A stretch of DNA of 64,000 nt from Homarus americanus (GCF_018991925.1 NW_024756459.1:586148-650147), one strand, 5' to 3'; positions 36,950-47,799 are shown, numbered from the stretch's first letter. Numbers and translations are program-made. The notes: a model not told the origin generated them from the sequence alone.

Positions 36950-39315
36950 TCTGTCTATTTATCTGTCCTTCCTTCTGTCTATCTTCATTCCTTCTGTCTA
37001 TCTGTCTTTCCTTCTGTCTTCTGTCCTTCCTTCTGTATCTTTCCTTCTGTCTATCTGTCCTTCCTTCTATCTATCATTCCTTCTGTTATCTGTCATTCCT
37101 GTTTATCTGTCCTTCCTTCTCATCTGCTCCTTCTGTATCTGTCATTCCTTCCTTTATGCCCTTCTGTCTATCTGTCCTTCCTTCTGTTTATCTGTCATTC
37201 CTTCTGTCTATCTGTCATTCCTTCTTTTATCTGTCCTTCCTTCTGTCTATCTGTCATTCCTTCTGTCTATCTTCATCCTTCTGTTTATCTGTCCTTCCTT
37301 CTGTCTATCTGTCATTCCTTTGTTTTATCCTTCCTTCTGTCTATCTGTCATTCCTTCTGTCTATCTGTCCTTCTTCTTATCTGTCCTTCCTTCTGTCTAT
37401 CTGTCATCCTTCTGTCTATCTTCCTTCCCTGTCTATCTGTTCCTGTCTATCTGTCATTCCTTCTGTTTATCTGTCCCTTCTGTCTATCTTTCCTTCTGTT
37501 TATCTGTCCTTCCTTCTGTCTATCTGTCCCTTTCCTTCTGTTTATCTGTCATTCCTTCTGTTTATCTGTCATTCCTTCTGTCTATCTGTCATTCCTTCTG
37601 TTTATCTGTCCTTCCTTCTGTCTATCTGTCATTCCTTCTGTCTATCTGTCATTCCTTCTGTTTATCTGTCCTTCCTTCTGTCTATCTGTCATTCCTTCTG
37701 TCTATCTGTCCTTCCTTCTGTCTATCTGTCCTTCCTTCTGTCTATCTGTCATTCCTTCTGTCTATCTGTCATTCCTTCTGTTTATCTGTCCTTCCTTCTG
37801 TCTATCTGTCATTCCTTCTTCTATCTGTCATTCCTTCTTTCTGTCCTTCCTTCTGTTATCTGTCCTTCCTTCTGTTTATCTGTCCTTCTCTGTCTCTTCC
37901 TTCTGTTTATCTGTCCTTCCTTCTGTCTATCTGTCCTTCCTTCTGTCTATCTCATTTCCTTCTGTCTATCTGTCATTCCTTCTGTTTATCTGTCCTTCCT
38001 TCTGTCTATCTGTCATTCCTTCTGTTTATCTGTCCTTCCTTCTGTTTATCTCCTTCCTTCTGTCCTATCTGTCCTTCCTTCTGTTTATCTGTCCTTCCTT
38101 CTGTCTATCTGTCATTCCTTCTGTATCTGTCCTTTCTGTCTATCTTTCCTTCTGTCTATCTGTCCTTCCTTCTGTCTATCTGTCCTTCCTTCTGTCTATC
38201 TGTCATTCCTTCTGTCTATCTGTCCTTTTCTGTCTATCTGTCCTTCCTTCTGTCTATCTGTCATTCCTTCTGTCTATCTGTCCTTCCTTCTGTTTATCTG
38301 TCCTTCCTTCTGTCTATCTGTCCTTCCTTCTGTTATCTGTCCTTCCTTCTGTCTATCTCCTTCCTTCTCCTATCTCTCCTTCCTTCTGTCTATCTGTTTC
38401 CTTCTTTTATCTGTCCTTCCTTCTGTTTATCTGTCCTTCCTTCTGTCTATCTGTCCTTCTGTTTATACTTTCCTTTCCTTCTGTCTATCTGTCACCTTCT
38501 GTATCTTCCTTCCTTCTTCTATCTGTCCTTCCTTCTGTCTATCTTATTTCCTTCTGTCTATCTGTCATTCCTTCTGTCTATCTGTCCTTCCTTCTGTTTA
38601 TCTGTCCTTCCTTCTGTCTATCTGTCCTTCCTTCTGTCTATCTGTCATTCCTTCTGTCTATCTGTCATTCCTTCTGTTTATCTGTCCTTCCTTCTGTTTA
38701 TCTGTCCTTCCTTCTGTTTATCTGTCATTCCTTCTTTTATCTGTCCTTCCTTCTGTCTATCTGTCATTCCTTCTGTCTATCTGTCCTTCCTTCTGTTTAT
38801 CTGTCCTTCCTTCTGTCTATCTGTCCTTCCTTCTGTCTATCTGTCATTCCTTCTGTCTATCTGTCATTCCTTCTGTCTATCTGTCATTCCTTCTGCTCTC
38901 TCTGTCCTTCCTTCTGTATCTCTGTCCTTCCTTCTGTCTATCTCTTCCTTCTGTCTATCTGTCATTCCTTCTGTTTTCTGTCCTTCTCCTGTTTATCTGT
39001 CCTTCCTTCTCTGTCATTCCTTCTGTTTATCTGTCCTTCCTTCTGTCATCTGTCCTTCCTTCTGTCTATCTGTCATTCCTTCTGTTTATCTGTCATTCCT
39101 TCTGTTTATCTGTCCTTCCTTCTGTCTATCTGTCATTCCTTCTTGTTTATCTGTCATTCCTTCTGTTTATCTGTCCTTCCTTCTGTTTATCTGTCATTCC
39201 TTCTGTTTATCTGTCCTTCCTTCTGTCTATCTGTCATTCCTTCTGTCTATCTCATTCCTGTTTTATCTGTCCTTCCTTCTGTCTATCTGTCATTCCTTCT
39301 GTTTATCCGTTCTTT
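36950..39315 (+). repeat. 2.4-kb 20-bp satellite TGTCTATCTGTCCTTCCTTC
   Basis: About 118 units. Two positions vary: TCTATC versus TTTATC and GTCCTTCC versus GTCATTCC, in patchy runs. Indels are commonest in 37050-37500 and 38330-38560. The unit contains no TAA, TAG or TGA, so all three plus frames stay open for about 800 codons; none is a gene. Confidence 0.98.
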
Positions 39316-39379
39316 AGTCTTTTAATTTCTTCCTTCTCTCCTGTCCATTCATCCAACTTTTGGGGAGTTTAATTCGGTT

Positions 39380-39650
39380 GAGATTGATATATGAGTCCAG
39401 GGGTTTAATTTGGGTTGGCAGTGAGTTTTGGTTGAGGGTTTAACTAGCATGGCGCTGGATTTAGGGCCCAGGGGTTTAATTTGGTTTGGCAGTGAGTTTT
39501 TGGTTGAGGGGTTTAACGCTAGCATGGCGCTGGATTTAGGGCCCAGGGGTTTAATTTGGGTTGGCAGTGAGTTTTTGGTTGAGGGGTTTAACGCTAGCAT
39601 GGCGCTGGATTTAGGGCCCAGGGTTTTAATTTTGGTTTGGCAATGTGACC
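39380..39650 (+). repeat. 75-bp repeat, core GCTAGCATGGCGCTGGATTT
   Basis: Three and a half units, each with GGGCCCAGGGGTTTAATTTG, TGGCAGTGAGTTTTTGGTTG and the core. The 25-codon period keeps a repeat frame open on both strands. Unusually C/G-balanced compared with its neighbours. Confidence 0.92.
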
Positions 39651-39724
39651 CATGAAACACACTGTTAATATCCCTTAATCACAATCAGGTCCCAAATAGT
39701 AGTGTAGTGCGAAGAATGGAACCC

Positions 39725-39815
39725 CGAACTGGCACTAAGGCTGGCACTGGAACTTGCCCCTAAATTGACCACTAACCCTGAACTGGCACTGGAACTTGCC
39801 CCTAAAAATTTACCA
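39725..39815 (+). repeat. Tandem duplication GAACTGGCACT...CTTGCCCCTAAA
   Basis: Two copies of about 54 bases. Confidence 0.75.
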
Positions 39816-39996
39816 CTTGACTCGAAAAATAAAATTGAACTTTTAAGAATTCAGGTCGCGGCCCTTAAGTGCTTTTCCCGTACGATGATATAAAGGCGAG
39901 AATAAAAACATCCATTAAGGAATTTTGGGGCAGTTTTGACCCTTATAGTCGAGTGCGTTTACCTGTATTTTGTATCACCTGTTTCTCTGCTGTAGT

Positions 39997-40001
<5 letters not shown>

Positions 40002-40045
<44 letters not shown>

Positions 40046-40046
40046 G
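40002..40046. repeat. (TC)n followed by (CA)n
   Basis: Seventeen TC units, then five CA units. Confidence 0.95.
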
Positions 40047-40146
40047 GCTCAGGGACCTCTTACCTCTTAAGCCTCTCCACTCTCCCCTCAGCCATAAAAA
40101 AAAAGAGTAATTTCCAACTTTAATCTGTGAGAGTATGATTGTCCCT

Positions 40147-40148
<2 letters not shown>

Positions 40149-40184
<36 letters not shown>
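40149..40184. repeat. (TC)n microsatellite
   Basis: Eighteen units. Confidence 0.97.
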
Positions 40185-40187
<3 letters not shown>

Positions 40188-40249
40188 ATGAACGATTCAA
40201 TTTCCAATGTTACCAGCGTAAACATTTCTCCCGTTCCTTAATGGAAGGG

Positions 40250-40455
40250 TAAACAGTGATCCCTGACAGTGTAAAGGAGCGCCCCGTCTGCGACATAAAC
40301 AGTATTCGTGAGTATCTACAGCAGTACCCCCTCCCTTGCATATAAAGTGACCGTCTCCTCCTCCTGACGGTGGAAAGTAGCGCCCCCTGCGACATAAACA
40401 CCGTCCTTGACAGTCTAGACTCGGGAGGAGTAACCCCCCCCCGTTGTTTATGTGT
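40250..40455. repeat. Diverged duplication with GCGCCCC...GCGACATAAACA
   Basis: GTGTAAAGGAGCGCCCCGTC and GGTGGAAAGTAGCGCCCCCT are each followed by TGCGACATAAACA, about 110 bases apart. A TATAAAG at 40341 lies between them but no initiator or gene follows. Confidence 0.6.
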
Positions 40456-40551
40456 CCTCTCGAGTTCTTGTCCACTTAGTCACAAGGTCTTCGAAACCAC
40501 TTAAGAAGTTTACCTTTGCGTTTAAGTGATGAATCTTTGACCAAACTTGGA

Positions 40552-40785
40552 AGTGTCTGTCACTCACGGTTAAGTATTAATTCTAGACTCCCTCTCCTCT
40601 TAAGTGCCGAGTCTTGACCCCTCTTAAGTGTCTGTCACTCACGGTTAAGTATTAATTCTAGACTCCTTCTCCTCTTAAGTGGCGAGTCTTGACCCCTCTT
40701 AAGTGTCTGTCACTCACGGTTAAGTATTAATTCTAGACTCCTTCTCCTCTTAAGTGGCGAGTCTTGACCCCTCTTAAGCATCTCT
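40552..40785 (+). repeat. 75-bp repeat, core CACTCACGGTTAAGTATTAA
   Basis: Three nearly identical units with the core, TCTAGACTCC, CTCTTAAGTGGCGAGTCTTG and ACCCCTCTTA. TTAAGTG, an NK2-homeodomain-type site, occurs in each unit junction and again within it. Confidence 0.93.
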
Positions 40786-41255
40786 CCCCTCACACTCAGA
40801 GACTTCTACACTCCCTTGGTCTGAGCCTCGACGTTAAAAGCTAACACAAACACATCAACTCCCACGATTAAAATTCATACCTGGTAAAACTGGACCAGAA
40901 TTTTTCAGTAGTTTGCACAGTGAATTTTTTCCCCCCTTCTAATTTGAGATAAGAGAACTTTGTATCTCATTTAATCCACGAGATAATGAAGGATTCTCAA
41001 AAAAATTTACAAGATATGTCCTTCTAATTGGAGACGTGAGAATATATTTATCTCACCTTTGAAGTACTTAATCATTCATCTGGATCTTGAAGTGCCTGAT
41101 ATTATGGCACTCACGCGTACGAAAACAAAAGATATGAAGATTAATCAGAAAGCTCTCAGCATTACATAGGAACATCACATTATTTATTCCATACATATTT
41201 TCACCTTTATTATAAGAATGGTGGACGATGAGGAAGCCAGTGACTTTTCTCCTAA
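40786..41255. other. Unique AT-rich segment, no gene supported
   Basis: GAGATAA/TATCTCA motifs recur at 40950-41060. A 67-codon minus-strand frame at 41068-41271 has balanced composition but no recognisable domain. Confidence 0.45.
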
Positions 41256-41322
41256 CCAAACCTAACCTCACCTCACCTCAGATTAACACCAAGAGAAGCT
41301 CCCTAACCTAACCTAACCTTCC
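41256..41322 (-). repeat. CCTAA blocks (TTAGG on the minus strand)
   Basis: CCTAACCTCACCTCACC and, 35 bases later, CCTAACCTAACCTAACC. Confidence 0.8.
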
Positions 41323-41522
41323 AACAGTTCAGATCATCCCAGCTTCACGTCGTTGCAGTGTTTGTCAAAGGGTCGCCTCGCCTCGCTGGATACATCTGCC
41401 AGCATCTCTCGTCTGATCTCTCTCTGCGCTTTTTATCTTGGGGGGAAAAATGATGCTGATAGTTTTTGTTGATAGTTGATGGAGTTTATTGATTGTGATG
41501 TGTGTTGACAGTCCTATGTGTT

Positions 41523-41550
41523 GTTGTTATTGTTATTATTGTTATGATTA

Positions 41551-41597
<47 letters not shown>

Positions 41598-41610
41598 TTA
41601 ATATTTGTAT
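41523..41610. repeat. (ATT)n microsatellite
   Basis: About 20 units with GTT interruptions at the left. Confidence 0.95.
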
Positions 41611-41625
41611 TATTATTGTTGCTTG

Positions 41626-41738
41626 TAGTGTGGTAGTGTGGTGGAGAACAACTAGTGTGGTGGAGAACAACTAGTGTGGTAGTGTGGTGGAGAACAACTA
41701 GTGTGGTAGTGTGGTGGAGAACAACTGGTGTGGTAGTG
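41626..41738 (+). repeat. GTGTGGTGGAGAACAACTA repeat
   Basis: Four to five units of about 20-28 bases. Confidence 0.88.
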
Positions 41739-41772
41739 CGGTGGTCCTGGTGCCATTGATCCCGTCTGCCTG

Positions 41773-41780
41773 TGACGTCA
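41773..41780. promoter_or_regulatory. CRE octamer TGACGTCA
   Basis: Perfect match next to CACC. Motif only. Confidence 0.2.
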
Positions 41781-41823
41781 CCACACACGGGACTCCACCT
41801 CCACCTCCCCCCCCGCAGTACGC

Positions 41824-41827
<4 letters not shown>

Positions 41828-41869
<42 letters not shown>

Positions 41870-41892
41870 ACACACATACATACATACACACA
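41828..41892. repeat. (CA)n with (CATA) variants
   Basis: About 30 units. Confidence 0.96.
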
Positions 41893-41992
41893 ATGAGGTA
41901 ATATGTATTCTCTCCCTCTGTCTATGTCTGTCAAGGTCGTCTGTCTTGTCTTTGTGTGTCTGTCGAGGCTATTGTAACTTTTCTCATCCCAT

Positions 41993-42133
41993 GTGTCTGT
42001 CTGTCTGTCTGTTTGTCTGTCTATCTATCTGTGTCTGTCTATCAATCTGTATCTGTCTGTCTGTCTGTCTATCTATATGTCTGTCTGTCTGTCTATCTCT
42101 GTCTGTCTGTCTGTCTGCCTCTGTCTGTCTGTT
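41993..42133. repeat. (GTCT)n/(ATCT)n microsatellite
   Basis: About 33 tetramers with GTGTCT and CAATCTGT interruptions. Confidence 0.93.
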
Positions 42134-42245
42134 CCTCCTCCCTCCACATACAATAGATACATCACAAAGTTTAATATTAACTGTTTACATAATATATCCA
42201 GGTCGTGTTAGGCTGTGATGGTCCGGGTTATGTTGTTGTGTTTGT

Positions 42246-42552
42246 GTGGAGAGGGTGGGAAGGTGTGGAGAAGGTGTGGGTGTGGAGAGGGTGGGTAGGT
42301 GTGGAGAGGTGTGGGTGTGGAAAGGGTGGAAGGGTGTGGAGAGGGTGGAAGTGTGGAGGTGTGGAGTGTGGGTGTGGGTGTGGGGGGTGTGGGTGTGGGA
42401 GAGGGTGGAAAGGTGTAGTATGTGGGTGGGAGGGAGGGTTTGGTGTAGTGTGTGTGGGTGTAGGATGTTATGTGTGGGTGTGGAGAGGGTGGGAAGGTGT
42501 GGGTGTGGAGAAGGTGTGGGTGGGAAGGTGTGGGTGTAGTGTGTGGGAGGAT
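42246..42552 (+). repeat. GTGTGGAGAGGGTGGGAAG minisatellite
   Basis: About 14 scrambled units combining GGTGTGGGTGTGGAG and AGGGTGGGAAGGTGTGG. Confidence 0.88.
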
Positions 42553-42557
42553 GTATC

Positions 42558-42720
42558 GTGTATATAAAGAAATTGTTTTATTGATTACCAGAAGAGAAAT
42601 AAATCCAGGGTTTATTTCCCAGTATTTAAACCCTTGAGCGGATTACAATAAAGGAGGGGATTTGGTTTAGTAGGGATTAATGCCACTGTTTATGTGTTAT
42701 GGAAGGTGGGTTTTAATTGT
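42558..42720 (+). other. AT-rich segment with TATATAAAG
   Basis: TATATAAAG at 42561 matches the TATA-box consensus but no gene follows. GGGTTTA and TAAACCC at about 42608-42633 are inverted. Confidence 0.3.
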
Positions 42721-42819
42721 TCCTGGCCCCAGATTTTAGTAGTGGGATTTCTTTTTCTTTTTCTTGGGGTGGGGATTATTTTAGGAGATTAATTGATGGG
42801 GTTGAGGTTTGGTGGATTA

Positions 42820-42820
<1 letters not shown>

Positions 42821-42873
<53 letters not shown>

Positions 42874-42890
42874 GTTGTTGTTGTTGTTGT
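42821..42890. repeat. (ATT)n followed by (GTT)n
   Basis: About 17 ATT units, then six GTT units. Confidence 0.96.
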
Positions 42891-42934
42891 CGTCTCACTT
42901 CCATCCTTTTCTCGTGTGTGTGTGTGTGATAGGT

Positions 42935-43008
42935 ATAGTTGTAGCAATATAGTCCAGTACAGTAATATAGCCCAGTGATGTAGTCCTGTAATATAGTCCC
43001 AAGCACGA
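42935..43008 (+). repeat. GTAATATAGTCC repeat
   Basis: Four units of about 18-20 bases (AATATAGTCC, AATATAGCCC, GATGTAGTCC, AATATAGTCC). Confidence 0.75.
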
Positions 43009-43023
43009 GTTGTTGACAGTCTC

Positions 43024-43053
43024 GACCAATCAGCTGACTCCGCCGTGACGTCA
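43024..43053 (+). promoter_or_regulatory. CCAAT box and CRE, 20 bp apart
   Basis: CCAATCA at 43027 and TGACGTCA at 43046 in a relatively CpG-rich unique patch (43010-43180). Promoter-like, but no transcript or exon can be supported downstream. Confidence 0.3.
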
Positions 43054-43171
43054 GCACTGCAGGGTTCAGTGTTGCCAGCGTGTATGAGCCGCGTTCAGCA
43101 GAGTTGTCAACGCTCGCTTGAAAAAAAACACCTGCCTCGTTTCGCCGGCGTTTTGAGAACTCCCAAGAGAA

Positions 43172-43285
43172 CGCGGATGTTATTGTTGCTTTTGTTACTG
43201 TTGCTTTTGTTACTGTTCCGTGTGTTCATTTACCTGTTCTACCCTCTCTCTCTCTTTATCTCTCTCTCTCTCTCTCTGTTTATCT
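43172..43285. repeat. GTTGCTTTTGTTACT repeat and TCTC tract
   Basis: Two to three 18-bp units resembling the 27.2-30.5 kb satellite unit, then CT-rich sequence with ATCTC. Confidence 0.65.
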
Positions 43286-43372
43286 CTGTATCTTTTCATT
43301 TTCTTGTTTTTTTTAGTTTTATATTTCAGTTTTGTTCTGCTTGATGTTGTTCTATGCTGTTATTGTTCTGAG

Positions 43373-43397
43373 TGAGAGAGAGAGAGAGAGAGAGAGT
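43373..43397. repeat. (GA)n microsatellite
   Basis: About 12 units. Confidence 0.95.
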
Positions 43398-43499
43398 AAC
43401 TAAGAGCTGCCCTCGAGTCATCAAGAACATGACTCGGCAAAACTGGCAAATTTGACCACAAGCAAAATTCAAGCAGTGTGTGAGGCGAGTGTTTGTATA

Positions 43500-43700
43500 T
43501 TCTTCTTGTTCTTATTCTCATTCTTATTCTTATTCTTAATCTTATTGTTCTTATTATTATTCTTTTTCTTCTCCTCTCCTCCTCTAGTCTTCCTCCTCCA
43601 CATTCTTCTGCATCCTTATCCACTTTTTCCCTCCTCTTGCCCTCTCCTCATCCAGTTTTCTGCCTCCTCCTCCTCCTCCTCCTCCTCCTCCTTCTTCTTG
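43500..43700. repeat. (TTCTTA)n hexamer and pyrimidine-rich tract
   Basis: TCTTATTCT hexamers at 43500-43565, then CCTCCT to 43695. The Leu/Ile-rich frame is composition. Confidence 0.8.
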
Positions 43701-43769
43701 CTCAGTTGCCAGCTACCAATATACTGAAACACGGTCAGTGGAGCGACATTTTCCTCCCGGCTTTTACCG

Positions 43770-44250
43770 TTCTTCCTCCCGTTAACAGAACCCGTGCGTC
43801 TCTGCTTTTATCTGTTACGAAGACCTGAGTGTTCCTCCCGTTAACAGAACTCGCGTTTTACCGTTGTTCCTCCCGTTAACAGAACCCGTGCGTCTCTGCA
43901 TTTATCTGTTACGACGGCTTGAGTGTTCCTCCCGTTAACAGAACTCGCGTTTTACCGTTGTTCCTCCCGTTAACAGAACCCGTGCGTCTCTGCATTTATC
44001 TGTTACGACGGCTTGAGTGTTCCTCCCGTTAACAGAATTCGCGTGTCTATTCTGTTGTCTTTTAAGAGAGGCTTGTGTGTTCTTCCCGTTAACAGAACCT
44101 GCAGGCCTACTCTGTTATCTGTTAATGGGGGATTGTAGTTATATGTTGATCCCGTTAACAGAACTCGTGCACTTCTCCCGTTAGTAGGGCTATTATGTAA
44201 TTTACTGTTAACTATTTCTGTTGCCTGTTTACGTGCACTTCCCGTTAACA
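43770..44250 (+). repeat. Repeat with CTCCCGTTAACAGAAC core, about 93-bp higher order
   Basis: CCCGTTAACAGA occurs nine times between 43788 and 44250. In the left half the intervals alternate near 35 and 58 bases, giving a 93-94-bp unit with CCGTGCGTCTCTGC and TTATCTGTTACG blocks; the right half is diverged. GTTAAC is a palindrome and CCGTTA a MYB-type core. Confidence 0.85.
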
Positions 44251-44384
44251 GAGGCTTTTATATCTCTCCTGTTTTACACACACAAGGACTGGCACAACGG
44301 CTAACGGGTCCTGTTTGTGTGTAGGTTGAACGCTTAACAACGGTAGCAATAATGGAATGTGGTATTTGTAAATATTTTAAACGA

Positions 44385-44757
44385 GAGAGTGGGAGGGTGA
44401 GTGGGAGGGATGTGGGTGAGGGTGAGTGGGAGGGATGTGGGTGAGGGTGAGTGGGAGGGATGTGAGGTGTGAGTGGGAGGGATGGTTGGGGAGGATGTGG
44501 AATTGAGTGGGAGGATGTGGGTGAGGTGAGTGGGAGGGATGTGGGTGGTGAGGGGTGAGTGGGAGGATGTGGGTGAGGGTGTGAGTGGGAGGATGTGGGG
44601 TGTGAGTGGGAGGGATGGTTGAGAGGGATGTGGGGGTGTGGGGATGTGGGTGAGGGTGAGTGGGAGGATGGTTGAGAGGGATGTGGGTGAGGGTGAGTGG
44701 GAGGGATGTTGGTGAGTGGGAGGATGGTTGAGAGGGATGTGGGTGTAGGTCAGCGAG
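44385..44757 (+). repeat. 25-bp minisatellite GTGGGTGAGGGTGAGTGGGA
   Basis: About 15 units with the listed 20 bases plus GGGAT; GATGGTTGAGAGG variants are interleaved. Confidence 0.92.
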
Positions 44758-44860
44758 TGGGTGGATGGGGAGTTGATGAATGATGACAATAATGACAATA
44801 GCAATAATAATAGCAATTATAATCATAAAATCTCAAACACAAAAGAAAAAAAAAATGCTT

Positions 44861-44963
44861 GGTTGTCATAGCAATTCTTATTGGATATTCTCCAAGTTCC
44901 TCTCGTCCAATCAGAACGGTCCAATAAGCAGCGAGGATCGTGATTGGGTCAGCAGACGTCAGC
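44861..44963. promoter_or_regulatory. X-box-like, CCAAT and CRE-like cluster
   Basis: GGTTGTCATAGCAATT at 44861 resembles the RFX X-box. ATTGG at 44880, CCAATCAG at 44907, CCAATA at 44921, ATTGG at 44943 and GACGTCAGC at 44955 follow within 85 bases. Four CCAAT boxes in both orientations is promoter-like, but no gene can be supported nearby. Confidence 0.35.
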
Positions 44964-45051
44964 GCTACCAAGTAAATCCAAAAGTCGCTTATATGGTTGG
45001 TTAGTGTAGTAGTTGAAGAGGTCAGGGAGGTCAGGGATTGGAGGAGAGGGG

Positions 45052-45180
<129 letters not shown>

Positions 45181-45430
45181 AGTATAGTTCTGTATACCAA
45201 TCAGACATGTTCAGTACTTATGTTATGTACGTATCTAACCAATTTTCTCTTGTGTATCTTATGTGTACCTGTAAAACGATCATGTGTGTACTATATGTGT
45301 AGATCGAGGTATACTGTGTAGAGGTGAACCCATTTTGTAGACATGACCTGAAATCTTGATGTGGGATCATGTGTGTACGTGTGTGTGCATATCTTAAAGC
45401 TAGGCTGGGGTGCACATGAGCGGTTGAGAA
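45181..45430. other. Unique spacer
   Basis: Scattered TATGTGT motifs. No gene seen. Confidence 0.45.
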
Positions 45431-45449
45431 CTACACACGGGAGGAAACG

Positions 45450-45534
45450 AGATGAGAGAGAGAGAAAGAAAGAAAGAAGGAAAAAGTGGAAGTGAGAAAG
45501 AAAACCAGATAGAGAAAAGGTGAGATAGAGAGTC

Positions 45535-45569
<35 letters not shown>

Positions 45570-45600
45570 GAATAGAAATAGAAAGTAAGAGAAAATTCCT
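45450..45600. repeat. GA/GAAA purine-rich tract
   Basis: Includes (GA)n at 45537-45565. Confidence 0.85.
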
Positions 45601-45898
45601 AGCTCCCTATCATTTCCGGGTGAAAGCCCAGATGCGAGGTACAAGTTCTCAAAGGATCGTAAGTCAATTTTTTTTCCCTAACTGGTAATGTGAGAAAGGA
45701 CTTAACTTGGCCGACCCACTCAAGTTACGACGACATGAAGTTATGGGTCCAAAAGGCTTCAAAACTGTATTGTGAATATCGTAACTACATACAATTTTTA
45801 TGGCTCGTTTAGTTGAATAATTTAACGTAAGATTCTTTGGGAATTCGGATGTTTGGGTAATGTTGAATTTTTTTTTTGGTAGAATATCCTCTTGTGTG

Positions 45899-47382
45899 TA
45901 CTGAGAATCCGGATGTTTAAGTCCTTGTGTTGATCTGTTGTCAACTGAGAATCCGGATGTTTAAGTCCTTGTGTTGATCTGTTGTCTACTGAGAATCCGG
46001 ATGTTTAAGTCCTTGTGTTGATCTGTTGTCAACTGAGAATCCGGATGTTTAAGTCCTTGTGTTGATCTGTTGTCTACTGAGAATCCGAATGTTTAAGTCC
46101 TTGTGTTGATCTGTTGTCAACTGAGAATCCGGATGTTTAAGTCCTTGTGTTGATCTGTTGTCTACTGAGAATCCGGATGTTTAGGTCCTTGTGTTGATCT
46201 GTTGTCTACTGAGAATCCGGATGTTTTAGAATCCTTGTGTTGATCTGTTGTGTGTACTGAGAATCCGGATGTCTAGAATCCTTGTGTTGATCTATTTGTC
46301 TACCGAGAATCCGGATGTTTGATCCTTGTGTGTTGATCTATTTGTCTACTGAGAAATCCAGATGTTTAAGTCCTTGTGTTGATCTGTTGTGTACTGAGAA
46401 TCCGGATGTTTGAAGTCCTTGTGTTGATCTGTTATTGTCTACTGAGAATCCGGATGTTTAAGTCCTTGTGTTGATCATCTACTGAGAATCCGGATGTTTA
46501 AGTCCTGTGTTGATCTGTTGTGTACTGAGAATCCGGATGTTTAAGTCCTTGTGTTGATCTGTTGTCTACTAGAGAATCCGGATGTTTAGAATCCTTGTGT
46601 TGATCTATTGTCTACTGAGAATCCGGATGTTTAAGTCCTTGTGTTGATCTGTTGTCAACTGAGAATCCGGATGTTTAAGTCCTTGTGTTGATCTGTTGTC
46701 TACTGAGAATCCGGATGTTTAAGTCCTTGTGTTGATCTGTTGTCAACTGAGAATCCGGATGTTTAAGTCCTTGTGTTGATCTGTTGTCTACTGAGAATCC
46801 GGATGTTTAGGTCCTTGTGTTGATCTGTTGTCTACTGAGAATCCGGATGTTTAAGTCCTTGTGTTGATCTGTTGTCTACTGAGAATCCGGATGTTTAAGT
46901 CTTTGTGTTGATCTGTTGTCTACTGAGAATCCGGATGTTTAGGTCCTTGTGTTGATCTGTTGTCTACTGAGAATCCGGATGTTTAAGTCCTTGTGTTGAT
47001 CTATTTATTTACTGAGAATCCGGATGTTTAAGTCCTTGTGTTGATCTGTTGTGTACTGAGAATCCGGATGTTTAAGTCCTTGTGTTGATCTGTTGTCTAC
47101 TGAGAATCCGGATGTTTAAGTCCTTGTGTTGATCTGTTGTCTACTGAGAATCCGGATGTTTAAGTCCTTGTGTTGATCTGTTGTCTACTGAGAATCCGGA
47201 TGTTTAAGTCCTTGTGTTGATCTGTTGTCTACTGAGAATCCGGATGTTTAAGTCCTTGTGTTGATCTGTTGTGTACTGAGAATCCGGATGTTTAAGTCCT
47301 TGTGTTGTTCTGTTGTCTACTGAGAATCCGAATGTTTAAGTCCTTGTGTTGATCTGTTGTCTACTGAGAATCCGGATGTTTG
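45899..47382 (+). repeat. 44-bp satellite, core GAGAATCCGGATGTTTAAGT
   Basis: About 34 units of ACT plus the core plus CCTTGTGTTGATCTGTTGTC. Units ending GTCAACT and GTCTACT alternate in parts (45940-46170 and 46650-46790), an 88-bp higher-order repeat that itself appears twice. A central zone (46230-46600) has more indels. Confidence 0.97.
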
Positions 47383-47440
47383 ACTCTATGTTTACGTTTC
47401 TGAAGGCTAATCCAATTAAATCCGCCGAGATCCTGTGTTT

Positions 47441-47799
47441 TAACTTTTTAAGGACTGTAGTTAAACCTTTAAGAACGATGGTTTATCTCTTTACGGACGA
47501 TGCTTTAACCCGGTGAGGATTATGGTTTAACTCATTAAGAACGATGGTTTAACCCCTAGAAGACGATGATTTAACCCTTAGAAGACGATGATTTAACCCT
47601 TAGAAGACGATGATTTAACCCTTAGAAGACGATGATTTAACCCTTAGAAGACGATGATTTAACCCTTAGAAGACGATGATTTAACCCTTAGAAGACGATG
47701 ATTTAACCCTTAGAAGACGATGATTTAACCCTTAGAAGACGATGATTTAACCCTTAGAAGACAATGATTTAACCCTTAGAAGACGATAATTTAACCTTC
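47441..47799 (+). repeat. 22-bp minisatellite, core CCCTTAGAAGACGATGATTT
   Basis: Sixteen units in strict 22-base register. The ten or so right-hand units are nearly identical; the five on the left (47441-47550) are diverged and closer to the 59682-59895 array (for example CTTTACGGACGATGCTTTAA). Confidence 0.95.

Noticed and set aside
36926..39372. Three overlapping plus-strand frames of about 800 codons
   Set aside because: All three are translations of the same 20-bp satellite, which has no stop trinucleotide. No start context, domain or composition supports a protein.
40341..40347. TATA box with a promoter at 40.3 kb
   Set aside because: TATAAAG is present, but there is no initiator, CCAAT box or downstream open frame, and it sits within a diverged duplication.
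41068..41271. 67-codon minus-strand frame in unique sequence
   Set aside because: Composition is balanced, but length is within chance for AT-rich DNA and no domain, splice site or repeat link is visible.
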